From Candidatus Sulfotelmatobacter sp. (GTDB taxonomy: Bacteria; Acidobacteriota; Terriglobia; Terriglobales; Acidobacteriaceae), in contig JASIKQ010000630.1 of the NCBI GenBank assembly GCA_030049565.1, positions 1 through 10,119 on the forward strand: a stretch of 10,119 nt of DNA. Reading direction: 5' to 3'. Made by a program: the position numbers and the translations under genes. Numbering within the stretch: the stretch's first letter is position 1; each line of letters starts with the position of its first letter. Below are positions 1-6,657 of this stretch, piece after piece. The notes beneath the pieces were generated by a model that worked only from the letters and a program-made list of their open reading frames with translations, ran no database searches and was not told the origin of the DNA.

Positions 1-816
1 GATCGGCACGCGCACGCCACCTTCGCGAAACTTGCCATTGGAAGCGCGCGTCGTGCACAGGCAAAAGGTGCCTTGGCTGCCCTTCAGGTCGGGCACGCAC
101 ATCCCGGAAAGCAGCACGCCCTGAAACTTCTCCGGCGGAAACGTGACGGGAACACGAATCACTGAACTGAAAATTCCCGCATTGCCCAGCCAATGCCAGA
201 ACGGCGTGCCCTTGCGCATCACCTTAATTTCTGTTTTGCCAAATGGAATGGAATACTTGCCAATTTTGATGCGGCGCTTCGGTCCCTTAATTTCAGCGGA
301 CGAAAGATAGGGAAGATAGTTGCTGGTGTTGCGCGCGAGAAAGTCGTAAATGTTGTGCTTGCCGGGATTCACGCCGGTCATGAACGTCGACCAAGCCACC
401 GGAGAAATCGGAGGAAACGTCGTGCGCAATTTGCTGAACGTCCCTTGTTCCCGCAACTTCGCCAGGTTCGGCAGCCTGCCTTTTTTCATAAATCGATCCG
501 CTAATTCAGGATCCATGCCGTCGAATCCCAAAATCACCGCTCGCTCAAACGTCGCTTTGCCATACGCATTTCGTCGCCGGAAAAACCGAAACAACTGGTG
601 GAATGGCCACGTCACCAGCGCGTAGAGTGAATAGAGGAAGGGAACAAAGATCGCCCAAAACGACGACAGCACCGCGAATCCCGCGCCCGGACCGGCGTAT
701 GCGTGACTCGCCGTCGGAAACAGAACGAACGTGAGCAACAGAAAAAAATACCAATGGAGAGAAGGGCGTTTCCGCCCGTCCCCCGACGTGATGCGCTGCC
801 AACACATTCTGTTCAT
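1..816 (-). CDS. Membrane-anchored type I phosphodiesterase (alkaline phosphatase superfamily), 3' part missing
   Basis: This is the N-terminal 272 residues of a protein that continues past the left edge. The ATG at 816-814 overlaps the upstream gene's TGA (ATGA), which fixes the start by translational coupling; M4 is an alternative. Residues 22-39 form a signal-like hydrophobic segment, followed by a GPGAGFA motif (42-48) and a second hydrophobic stretch (49-72) ending in a basic RFFRRR cluster. The catalytic domain then begins: D99 in ILGFDGMDPE is the expected first metal ligand, and S138 in PPISPVAWS aligns with the nucleophile of nucleotide pyrophosphatase/phosphodiesterases, followed by TGVNPGKHNIYDF. 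The remaining metal ligands lie outside the window. It resembles the lipoprotein phosphodiesterase at 1883-3886 through the shared DP-L, SPVAWS and SGM--PDL-G motifs. The family hydrolyses or transfers phosphate esters; the substrate is unknown. The anchor should place the domain outside the cytoplasmic membrane. Confidence 0.
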   Translation of the reverse strand, partial: MNRMCWQRITSGDGRKRPSLHWYFFLLLTFVLFPTASHAYAGPGAGFAVLSSFWAIFVPFLYSLYALVTWPFHQLFRFFRRRNAYGKATFERAVILGFDGMDPELADRFMKKGRLPNLAKLREQGTFSKLRTTFPPISPVAWSTFMTGVNPGKHNIYDFLARNTSNYLPYLSSAEIKGPKRRIKIGKYSIPFGKTEIKVMRKGTPFWHWLGNAGIFSSVIRVPVTFPPEKFQGVLLSGMCVPDLKGSQGTFCLCTTRASNGKFREGGVRVPI

Positions 817-1649
817 ATCCGGATGCCCGAAATCTTCATGAAAATAAACCCTGCAACCATCGACAAAATGAAGAACGGCCAAATCCAGTTCATGCCATGG
901 CCCGCGATCTCGATATCGCGGTTGGGGTAATTGATGGAAACAGACTCGACGGGAAAATTCTCCGGCAGCGCCGGCTCTGCCGACGAGAACATTCGCTCCC
1001 AGAACGGTCCCCGCAAACGAACAGTAGAAATTCGCGTCAAATCGTTTCCCACGCGAACCGCCTTCGCGGCGCTCTGCCCAGCAGCGGCAATCTTCACTTC
1101 ATAGCTTCCCTCTTTTGAGCCAACTAGTCGCCAGACAATCGCATTCTCTGCCAGAATGTGCACCGGAGGCGCGGTCATCGCAATCTCGGGAGGGAGGACT
1201 AGCGTAACCTCATTGAGCGCGTCGCTTGTCTGCCCGGGGAGGTGGACCGTCAGCAGGAACGGTAGGTTGGGAAGCAACGGGGCCGCGCCGAGATAGCGAT
1301 CGACCTGCACCATCAGCAGAGTAATGAGAATGATGACATACAGCAGCGGCTTGAAGGTGAGTTTCAGGTAACGCCCGGTACCGCGCAGGACCTTGCCGTA
1401 AGAGCCCATCACCACCGGAATCTGGTCCCGATACAGGCGCACCGCCAGCAAGTGAGCCTTCACTTGGTCTTTGGTTATGGCGATTGCTTTCTGATCGGAC
1501 GTGTAACCGAACAGGACCACCATCAGCGACCCAACTCCCAGCGACAACACCACAACAATCGCCAGCGGACTGGTCAGCAGAAAGAGCTTGAACGCGGCGC
1601 TTGCCGCGCCATGACGAGCTACCGCCATCGGATTTGAGAGAACAGTCAA
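813..1649 (-). CDS. Three-helix membrane protein with periplasmic-type beta domain, partner of the phosphodiesterases
   Basis: This 278-residue protein is not assigned to a named family with confidence. The first available start is TTG at 1649, one base after the preceding stop; ATG at 1628 (residue 8) is an equally plausible start. Visible parts are a hydrophobic helix at about 22-49 and a charged amphipathic region at about 52-96 (TSDQKAIAITKDQVKAHLL, then R/K-rich). A second helix follows at about 102-116, then a beta-rich domain of about 130 residues (PFLLTVHLP... to ...DIEIAGHG), and a C-terminal helix at about 256-274. The charged stretch between helices 1 and 2 faintly recalls EMC3/TMCO1-type (Oxa1-superfamily) proteins, but this is only an impression. 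The gene sits between a small ribbon-helix-helix-like gene (1-nt gap) and the anchored phosphodiesterase (4-nt overlap), so it is very probably co-translated with the latter and may scaffold or present substrate to it. Confidence 0.8.
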   Translation of the reverse strand: MTVLSNPMAVARHGAASAAFKLFLLTSPLAIVVVLSLGVGSLMVVLFGYTSDQKAIAITKDQVKAHLLAVRLYRDQIPVVMGSYGKVLRGTGRYLKLTFKPLLYVIILITLLMVQVDRYLGAAPLLPNLPFLLTVHLPGQTSDALNEVTLVLPPEIAMTAPPVHILAENAIVWRLVGSKEGSYEVKIAAAGQSAAKAVRVGNDLTRISTVRLRGPFWERMFSSAEPALPENFPVESVSINYPNRDIEIAGHGMNWIWPFFILSMVAGFIFMKISGIRI

Positions 1650-1650
1650 A

Positions 1651-1854
1651 CTACTCGATGTACCCTAAGCCGCGCAGCCGTTTCTGCATCTCTTCTTTCG
1701 ACGTGCTGCTCTCGTCCGGCAGGATTTTCCTGGTTTCTTTTTCCAGCATATGGATTACAAATTGGTCGATGGATTCGTAGCCAGCGGCATCCGAACACTG
1801 CTTGACCTTCTCCAGCAGTTCGCCTTCGATTTTCACTTTGTGTGAACCAAACAT
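1651..1854 (-). CDS. Small ribbon-helix-helix-like protein, 67 aa
   Basis: This short protein has an N-terminal strand-like segment (HKVKIEGELL, residues 5-14) and two helices (about 13-24 and 28-42, SIDQFVIHMLEKET). That is the order and size of a ribbon-helix-helix fold. An acidic/Ser linker follows, and the tail ends in KRLRGLGYIE. The ATG start is supported by AGGGG six bases upstream. The gene lies 28 nt after the lipoprotein phosphodiesterase and 1 nt before the membrane-protein gene, clearly inside one operon. If it binds DNA it could autoregulate the operon, and the palindromes at 3885-4012 would be candidate sites. However, the tail matches a motif found in the sulfatase-like protein at 4065-5795, so a role in protein contacts is equally possible. 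The fold call is from pattern, not from a search. Confidence 0.75.
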   Translation of the reverse strand: MFGSHKVKIEGELLEKVKQCSDAAGYESIDQFVIHMLEKETRKILPDESSTSKEEMQKRLRGLGYIE

Positions 1855-1859
1855 AAGTA

Positions 1860-1864
1860 CCCCT
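1860..1864 (-). promoter_or_regulatory. Shine-Dalgarno AGGGG of the 67-aa gene
   Basis: AGGGG on the minus strand lies five bases before the ATG at 1854. It is one of the few clear ribosome-binding sites in this window and supports independent translation of the small protein inside the operon. Confidence 0.6.
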
Positions 1865-1882
1865 GTGCGTAACTGGCAGCGC

Positions 1883-3886
1883 CTAGCGCGACTGAAACAC
1901 CGACTGCCCCATCATATCCTTCGTTTTCGCAATTCCGAATTCCGACAGAATTGTGGGCGCGATATCGGTCAGTGCCGGAGCTTGCGCTTCAATCCTGCGG
2001 TTGCTCAACAGCACTCCCGGCACTTTCGTGAAGTCGATGCAATGATCGCCGCTCCATGGATTCGTGTTGTCCTCGAGCACTTCCGCCGGGAACGCGCCCA
2101 GAATTGTTTTCCATCCCGCGCGATACCCACGGTTGTAGCCGACGAGCGCATCCGGACCGGTGCGCGCATATGGCCCCTGGTAGACTTCGCTGGCCAGATC
2201 GATTCGCGTAATAACCCGAGAACCATCCTTCGGATCGCGAACCTCCAAAAGCTTTTCCCGGATTTCACGGAGCAGCGCGTCTGCCTGAGGGCCGGGCTCG
2301 ACAATGCCTTCATGCTCGCGTCCGCGCATATTCAGATAGAGTCCGTTCAAGCCCAACCCATACGCGCGCGTACGGCTCCAATCCAGGTTGGCGAACGGTT
2401 CGCTTGCATCCCCGCCAGCGCCCTCTTTGACCGCGATATAGCCATTGTTCAACAACCACGTATTCAGATTAAAGGAGCGCCGGTAGGGAGCAAATCCGTG
2501 GTCGGAAAGCACGAGCAGCGTCGTATTATCGTCGATCTTAGGCATTACCTCACCCAGTACCTGATCGATCTGCTCGTAAAACTCCTCCAGCGACGACCTG
2601 TATCGAGCAGCGAGTGCGGCGTCATATGCGGGACTCTGCGGATCAGTCAGCCGCCACAGCATGTGCGCGTTCAGATCGAGGCTTGAAAAATAAAAGAAGA
2701 ACACACCGTCGTGGAATTTCGGGAACTCAACGTCGAACGCGCGCCGATGTTCGGCGAGCACGGAGTGCGTCTGCTCCAAATATTCTTTGTCGTCAAGCAC
2801 GCCAGCGGTGAGCGCCTTGGTATCTTCGGCAATGCCTTGCGTGTAGAATTCGCCGATTTGTTTCGCCAAATCGCTCGAGTAATTCGAGGGCGTGGAAATG
2901 GGCAGAGCTGGATTTCTGGGGTCGATATTGATTGGCGACACATAGAGTTGAAAACGGGGATGGGTCTGCTTGAGATAAAAGCGGCAGATCCCCTTTACAC
3001 TCCCAATTAGCGGCATCAGCTGGAATTCCACCGAAACCCAGCCGCTCCATTCGCCCTCCTTCAGAACGAACTGCTGTTCCTGCACGGCGATGCGCGCCAC
3101 CGGTTCCAGCGGATCCACGTCAACCGTGAACGGCTCGGCGGATGGCGGTGAGTTTTTGCGAAACGTGTTGTCCGGTCCAATCAGATTGGTCACAACCCGA
3201 TTGTTCTTTACTTCGACCAGCACGGTTTCTCCACCTTCGACCTCGCCCAGCGACGCCGTGGGATCGTCCGTGTAGAAAGTAAACGTGCCGTACGTGCCGC
3301 GCAGGTCGGGCGTGCCCATCCCGGAAAGAGTCTTGCCTTTCGCGGTGATGGGAGGAAAATTTGCCGGGATGCGGTACACATAATTGGGCACGCTGTGTTC
3401 ATCCAGAATTTCCCAGAAGGCCTTGCCGTGCCGCAACTGTTCCGCCGAGCCGCTGCCGAGCGGGATCACCCAACTCCCAAGATGAAAGTTGTGCTTGGGG
3501 CCTTCGACCCGCGACGTGGAAAAATAAAGCTGGAAGTTTTTCGGATCCCGGTGGATGAAATCAAAGATCCCGTGCCCGCCGCTGTTCATTCCCGTGATCA
3601 GGTTCGACCACGCCACCGGACTTTGCGGCGGGATGCTCGTCGTCAAACGCCGGAACGATCCCTGCGCGGCCAGGCGGGCGAAATTAGGCATCCTGCCCTC
3701 CGCCATGAAGTTCGTGAGCAGGTCAGGGTCGAGCCCGTCGACACCGAGAACGATCACTTTTCTGAACCGAACCGCTCCGCCCCGCGCGTGCTGGCAGGAG
3801 ATGAGCAGGCTTAGACCCGCGGCGCACAAAGCCAGCAGACACACCGATGGAACACGTCTTCTGAAGGACACGGTCAAGGCAAGCAA
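1883..3886 (-). CDS. Lipoprotein type I phosphodiesterase/nucleotide pyrophosphatase-like protein
   Basis: This is a complete member of the alkaline-phosphatase superfamily, of the type I phosphodiesterase branch, and likely a zinc-dependent phosphate-ester hydrolase or transferase. A basic n-region (SFRRR) and hydrophobic core end in a lipobox-like LISC with C31 as the lipidation site, so it should be a membrane lipoprotein. Core residues are D50 (VLGVDGLDPD), putative nucleophile S89 (PPQSPVAWS) followed by TGMNSGGHGIFDF, D404/H408 (DLNAHM), D462/H463 (LVLSDHGF) and H615 (SGDHC). This is a full two-metal set. A beta-rich insert occupies about residues 200-330. The TTG at 3886 directly follows an in-frame TAA, so it is the most upstream start possible; GTG at 3871 (codon 6) would give a more typical signal peptide. 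It is the first gene of the leftward operon and is divergent from the sulfatase-like gene at 4065. Confidence 0.93.
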   Translation of the reverse strand: MLALTVSFRRRVPSVCLLALCAAGLSLLISCQHARGGAVRFRKVIVLGVDGLDPDLLTNFMAEGRMPNFARLAAQGSFRRLTTSIPPQSPVAWSNLITGMNSGGHGIFDFIHRDPKNFQLYFSTSRVEGPKHNFHLGSWVIPLGSGSAEQLRHGKAFWEILDEHSVPNYVYRIPANFPPITAKGKTLSGMGTPDLRGTYGTFTFYTDDPTASLGEVEGGETVLVEVKNNRVVTNLIGPDNTFRKNSPPSAEPFTVDVDPLEPVARIAVQEQQFVLKEGEWSGWVSVEFQLMPLIGSVKGICRFYLKQTHPRFQLYVSPINIDPRNPALPISTPSNYSSDLAKQIGEFYTQGIAEDTKALTAGVLDDKEYLEQTHSVLAEHRRAFDVEFPKFHDGVFFFYFSSLDLNAHMLWRLTDPQSPAYDAALAARYRSSLEEFYEQIDQVLGEVMPKIDDNTTLLVLSDHGFAPYRRSFNLNTWLLNNGYIAVKEGAGGDASEPFANLDWSRTRAYGLGLNGLYLNMRGREHEGIVEPGPQADALLREIREKLLEVRDPKDGSRVITRIDLASEVYQGPYARTGPDALVGYNRGYRAGWKTILGAFPAEVLEDNTNPWSGDHCIDFTKVPGVLLSNRRIEAQAPALTDIAPTILSEFGIAKTKDMMGQSVFQSR

Positions 3887-3900
3887 TTATGCAAATAATT
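3885..3900. repeat. Inverted repeat AATTAT-GCAA-ATAATT
   Basis: A perfect 6-bp dyad with a 4-nt spacer overlaps the TTG start of the lipoprotein phosphodiesterase, in an unusually AT-rich patch. The position suits an operator or promoter element for that operon. Function is inferred only. Confidence 0.4.
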
Positions 3901-3950
3901 AATGTGATCCAGCTTCGCGGAGGGCCACGAGCGTTCCTGGCCAACCACGG

Positions 3951-3960
3951 GGTGATCACC
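3951..3960. repeat. Palindrome GGTGATCACC
   Basis: A perfect 10-bp palindrome between the divergent genes, followed at once by a further half-site-like GCATCACC. It is a candidate regulator-binding site; no regulator can be assigned. Confidence 0.35.
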
Positions 3961-4002
3961 GCATCACCACGAGATTGGGAATCCCGAGGAGCAGGTACAC
4001 AG

Positions 4003-4012
4003 ATTGTACAAT
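4003..4012. repeat. Palindrome ATTGTACAAT
   Basis: A perfect 10-bp palindrome 53 nt before the chosen start of the sulfatase-like gene. It reads as a TACAAT -10-like hexamer on both strands, so it may be a promoter element, an operator, or both. Confidence 0.35.
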
Positions 4013-4064
4013 GAGTTGCATAGACGTCAAGACTGCGGTTCGGCGCAGCTTTACACTTGCTGTC

Positions 4065-5795
4065 ATGATGCGAAAAGTCATTGCTGGCGTGAGTGCGATC
4101 TTTCTTTGTTTTTCTTCCGCCGCAGCGGCATCCAAACCCAACTTGGTGCTGATTACCCTCGACTCCGCCCGCGCCGACCGTGTGGGCTTCCTTGGCGCCA
4201 AGGGTTCGCTTACGCCCAACCTCGATCGTCTCGCCGTGGAGAGCATCGTCTTCGAGCATGCCTACGCTCAGGCTCCAGGCAGCGTGGTTTCGCACGCGAC
4301 CATTCTTTCCGGAGCCTACCCGCAGAGTACCGGCATGAGCGAGATTGGAGGCAGGCTATCGTCGTCGTTGCCGTACCTGCCTGACCTGCTTGAGTCGCAG
4401 GGCTACCACACGGCTGCGTTTGTTGCCTCCATTGACCTTGATCCGCAGAACGGACCGGCGCAAGGGTTCGACCGCGGCTTCGAGACTTATGACGCGGGCT
4501 TCCGGCCTGCGCTACCTGGTGACGCTAGTGCTCCGGTGACTGGGCGCGGCGGTAGCCAGGTGGTCGCGCGAGCCGTAGCCTGGCTGAAGCACAATGCGCA
4601 GGGGCAGTTTTTTCTATGGGTGCATATCAGCGATGCGCGCGCACCCGCTGCTTCCTATAATTCCACCCTCACTGCGGCCGATTCTGCCGCCGGTGAATTG
4701 ATCGCCGCCTTGCAACGGCAAAAAATCTACCCAGATACCGTAGTCATCGTCGCTGCCGACCAGGGCGAGAGCCTGGGCGCCCACGGTGAAGACGCACACG
4801 GCATTTTTCTCTACGACGAGACCATTCATGTTCCACTGCTGGTAAAACTGCCTCAAGGCGAGCCCGCCGCCAAGCCGGCCGCGACCCGAGTTGCCGCTAA
4901 AGTAAGGCTTGTCGACATCGCTCCGACCGTGCTTGAAATCGCGCAGGTTCCGGTGCCCTCGCAAATGCAGGGACAATCGCTGTTGCGGATCGCGAAGGCC
5001 GGTGTTGGTACGAGTGATCACCCCGTATACTCCCGGGCCGATCTGCCCCAATGCGGATTCGGCTGGAGCCCGCTCGAATCCTGGCGCGCCGGCAAGTATC
5101 TCTACATTCGTGCTCCCGAGCCCGCACTCTACGACTTGACCGCAGATCCGGGAGCTACGCACAACCTAGCGCAGAGTTCGAAGGCCACGCTCGACACAAT
5201 GGCGGCGCAACTCAACGCTTTCGACCGCAGTTTCAGCCGCGATGCGGCCAAGTCTTCCGCCGAGTTGAGCTCGTCCGAAATGCAGAAGCTGGCATCGCTC
5301 GGATACGTCGGACTGCAACACTCGTCGGGCTCTGTCGCCTCGGTTACGGGAACCGATCCCAAAGACAAAATAACGGAGGCGAACAAAGTGATCGAAGCAA
5401 CGGCCCGCGACCAGTCGAGGCCGGAGCGCGCCATCGCTGCGCTCAATCCCGTCGTCTCCGCCGACCCCAACCTTTACCTGGCGCAATACACACTTGGAGC
5501 GGCGCTGGCCCGGAAAGGGCGCTACCCCGAGGCTGCGAAGCATCTCCACAAAGCGGTTGAACTCCAGCCCGACTCCGCCTGGGCGCACTACGAAATCGGA
5601 GCAATGCTGCTAAAGACAGGCGACCTTAAAGCCGCTATCGTGCACCTCGAAATCGCCGCCGGACACCTGCCCGGCTTCGCCCCTGCACACCTCTCGCTTG
5701 CCGAAGCCTACGACCACATGAATCGGACCGAGGACGCGAAACGCGAACGCGAACGAGCGCAAAATATCACTGAGGCTCATTCGGTGGTGCGTTGA
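4065..5795 (+). CDS. Sulfatase-like/TPR fusion protein with altered active site (possible pseudoenzyme)
   Basis: From ATG 4065 this is a 576-residue exported protein. The start is chosen because MMRKVIAGVSAIFLCFSSAAAA is a classic signal peptide; the open frame reaches upstream to TTG 3975, with ATG 4011 also possible, but no start has a good ribosome site. An alkaline-phosphatase/sulfatase-superfamily domain (about 25-400) begins with metal ligand D33 (LITLDSARADRVG). The nucleophile region reads GSVVSHATILSG with S73 at the Cys/Thr position. Where the paralogue at 6658 has FDPHDPY and GDHGE, this protein has SDARAPA (190-196) and ADQGE (D232, Q233), so two conserved His are gone. A linker with LASLGYVG (L412-Y414) and DPKDKI (from D431) leads to roughly three and a half TPR repeats (about 446-565). 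It is followed by an intrinsic terminator. The protein may bind rather than cleave its substrate, or serve as a TPR scaffold; this is inference from the substitutions. Confidence 0.9.
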   Translation: MMRKVIAGVSAIFLCFSSAAAASKPNLVLITLDSARADRVGFLGAKGSLTPNLDRLAVESIVFEHAYAQAPGSVVSHATILSGAYPQSTGMSEIGGRLSSSLPYLPDLLESQGYHTAAFVASIDLDPQNGPAQGFDRGFETYDAGFRPALPGDASAPVTGRGGSQVVARAVAWLKHNAQGQFFLWVHISDARAPAASYNSTLTAADSAAGELIAALQRQKIYPDTVVIVAADQGESLGAHGEDAHGIFLYDETIHVPLLVKLPQGEPAAKPAATRVAAKVRLVDIAPTVLEIAQVPVPSQMQGQSLLRIAKAGVGTSDHPVYSRADLPQCGFGWSPLESWRAGKYLYIRAPEPALYDLTADPGATHNLAQSSKATLDTMAAQLNAFDRSFSRDAAKSSAELSSSEMQKLASLGYVGLQHSSGSVASVTGTDPKDKITEANKVIEATARDQSRPERAIAALNPVVSADPNLYLAQYTLGAALARKGRYPEAAKHLHKAVELQPDSAWAHYEIGAMLLKTGDLKAAIVHLEIAAGHLPGFAPAHLSLAEAYDHMNRTEDAKRERERAQNITEAHSVVR

Positions 5796-5851
5796 AAAAC
5801 AGGCGGCAGGGTATGGCGTAACCGACCGAGCCCATGTGCATGGCGGACCGC

Positions 5852-5856
5852 AGGAG
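5852..5856 (+). promoter_or_regulatory. Strong Shine-Dalgarno AGGAG before a short ORF
   Basis: AGGAG stands seven bases before ATG 5864. It is the best ribosome-binding site seen in the window, although the ORF it serves has only 27 codons. This is the main evidence that the short ORF is translated. Confidence 0.5.
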
Positions 5857-5863
5857 TGCTCCG

Positions 5864-5947
5864 ATGAAAGATCATGTCGCAATGTCGGGAACTAGCGGGG
5901 CGCGTATATCATTACGCCCAGGTTTGAGATCAAAGCGGAGCGGATAA
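5864..5947 (+). CDS. Possible 27-residue leader peptide overlapping a terminator
   Basis: This short ORF starts MKDHVAMSG and ends RSKRSG, with an Arg/Lys/Ser-rich second half (R14, R18, R22, K24, R25). It has an AGGAG site at ideal spacing. Its TAA stop (5945-5947) falls exactly in the five-base loop of the terminator hairpin at 5934-5958. A ribosome reaching the end would therefore cover the left arm of the hairpin and block termination into the sulfotransferase gene 36 nt downstream. The layout is that of a transcription-attenuation leader. The peptide resembles no protein I know, and the ORF could be a chance one; the overlap with the terminator and the strong ribosome site are the arguments for it. 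Confidence 0.35.
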   Translation: MKDHVAMSGTSGARISLRPGLRSKRSG

Positions 5948-5964
5948 TCCGCTTCGCTCTTTTT
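5934..5964 (+). terminator. Rho-independent terminator (or attenuator)
   Basis: A ten-base-pair stem AGCGGAGCGG / CCGCTTCGCT (one G-U pair) with loop ATAAT is followed by CTTTTT. It lies 138 nt after the sulfatase-like gene and 19 nt before the sulfotransferase start. It can end transcription of the first gene, but its place so near the next gene and over a short ORF also fits attenuation. Confidence 0.75.
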
Positions 5965-5971
5965 GTGGTTT

Positions 5972-5977
5972 GAAAGG
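5972..5977 (+). promoter_or_regulatory. Ribosome-binding site GAAAGG of the sulfotransferase-like gene
   Basis: GAAAGG five bases before ATG 5983 supports that start. It lies just past the T-run of the terminator, so a transcript must read through the hairpin or begin in the short interval between them. Confidence 0.5.
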
Positions 5978-5982
5978 CGCCG

Positions 5983-6546
5983 ATGATCGTTGTTGTTTCT
6001 GGACTGCCGCGATCGGGCACATCGCTGATGATGCAGATGCTCGCTGCGGGCGGGCTGCCGGTTCATTCCGACGGCGAGCGCAAATCCGACAGCGACAACC
6101 CCAAGGGCTACTTCGAGTGGGAGCGCATCAAGCAGCTTCCGAAAGATCCCAGTCTGATTGCGGAGACCGAAGGCAAAGTTGTGAAGGTCATCTCGCAACT
6201 GGTTCTGTCGTTGCCCCCGGACCACGAGTACCGCGTCATCTTCATGCAGCGTCCGCTACCCGAGGTGTTGAAGTCGCAGGACGAAATGCTGCGACGCCGC
6301 GGTAATGCGGACTCGAACACCCACACATCGGCGATCGAAGAGGCCTTTCAGCGCCACCTGATCGACGTGAACAAGTGGCTTGCGGGCAAGCCGAATGTGC
6401 AGGTCTCGCGCGTGCACTATCATCGCGTGCTGCGCGAACCGAAGGCAGTCGCCGAAGAAATAGCCGCGTTTTTACAGGTGCCGCTCGACATCGAGGCCAT
6501 GGTTCGGCAAGTGGATACAAGCTTGTATCGCAATCGCATGAAGTAG
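5983..6546 (+). CDS. Sulfotransferase-family P-loop protein
   Basis: This is a 187-residue protein of the sulfotransferase superfamily, which transfers sulfonate from PAPS to a hydroxyl or amine acceptor. The 5'-phosphosulfate-binding loop is at the extreme N terminus (GLPRSGTS, residues 7-14). The 3'-phosphate-binding signature is R90 and S98 in MQRPLPEVLKSQ, with the usual eight-residue spacing. NPKGYFEW and the C-terminal LYRNRMK region are typical of a short, single-domain bacterial branch. It has no signal peptide or membrane segment, so it should be cytoplasmic, unlike its exported neighbours. It sits between two sulfatase-like/TPR genes, 187 nt after one and 111 nt before the next. That invites the idea of an acceptor modified inside and handled outside. 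The acceptor is not known, and PAPS use is inferred from the family. Confidence 0.85.
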   Translation: MIVVVSGLPRSGTSLMMQMLAAGGLPVHSDGERKSDSDNPKGYFEWERIKQLPKDPSLIAETEGKVVKVISQLVLSLPPDHEYRVIFMQRPLPEVLKSQDEMLRRRGNADSNTHTSAIEEAFQRHLIDVNKWLAGKPNVQVSRVHYHRVLREPKAVAEEIAAFLQVPLDIEAMVRQVDTSLYRNRMK

Positions 6547-6560
6547 CGCGATGGCTGGAT

Positions 6561-6588
6561 GGCGGCTTCATCCGTCTTGAAGCCTGCC
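6561..6588 (+). repeat. Stem-loop after the sulfotransferase-like gene
   Basis: GGCGGCTTCA pairs with TGAAGCC-T-GCC (one bulged T) around a seven-base loop, 15 nt after the stop codon. There is no T-run, so it is not a standard intrinsic terminator; it may stabilise the mRNA end or be incidental. The remaining intergenic sequence to 6657 shows no convincing promoter or ribosome site. Confidence 0.35.
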
Positions 6589-6657
6589 CGCGACTTCTCT
6601 GTTGGAGGCGGACATCTCGCTCAAATCAACAGAACAGCTGTGCTAGGCTGAACCCTT

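Larger units (their letters stand above)
3887..4064. promoter_or_regulatory. Divergent intergenic control region
   Basis: This non-coding stretch separates the leftward phosphodiesterase operon from the rightward sulfatase-like gene and must hold promoters for both. It contains four dyads: AATTAT/ATAATT around 3885-3900, GGCCA/TGGCC at 3923-3927 and 3938-3942, GGTGATCACC at 3951-3960, and ATTGTACAAT at 4003-4012. The last includes TACAAT on both strands, close to a -10 box, but I see no matching -35 at proper spacing on either strand. A CATAAT hexamer on the minus strand touches the TTG start, which would favour the later GTG start of the phosphodiesterase. Promoter positions are therefore not fixed. 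Confidence 0.5.

Noticed and set aside
1802..2686. 294-codon plus-strand open frame
   Set aside because: It is antisense to the lipoprotein phosphodiesterase, whose catalytic motifs (DHGF, GDHC) are read on the minus strand. The product is Arg/Gln-rich with no recognisable domain; such shadows are common in GC-rich coding DNA.
4007..4012. TACAAT as the -10 box of the sulfatase-like gene
   Set aside because: No -35-like hexamer at 16-18 bases; the nearest (TTGGGA, 3975) is 26 bases away. Kept only as part of a palindrome.
3975..4064. N-terminal extension of the sulfatase-like protein to TTG 3975 or ATG 4011
   Set aside because: The extension adds a polar, Cys/Arg-containing stretch in front of a standard signal peptide that begins at ATG 4065/4068, and it crosses the palindromic control region.
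4614..5162. 182-codon minus-strand open frame
   Set aside because: It is the antisense shadow of the sulfatase-like gene at 4065-5795, with no domain features.
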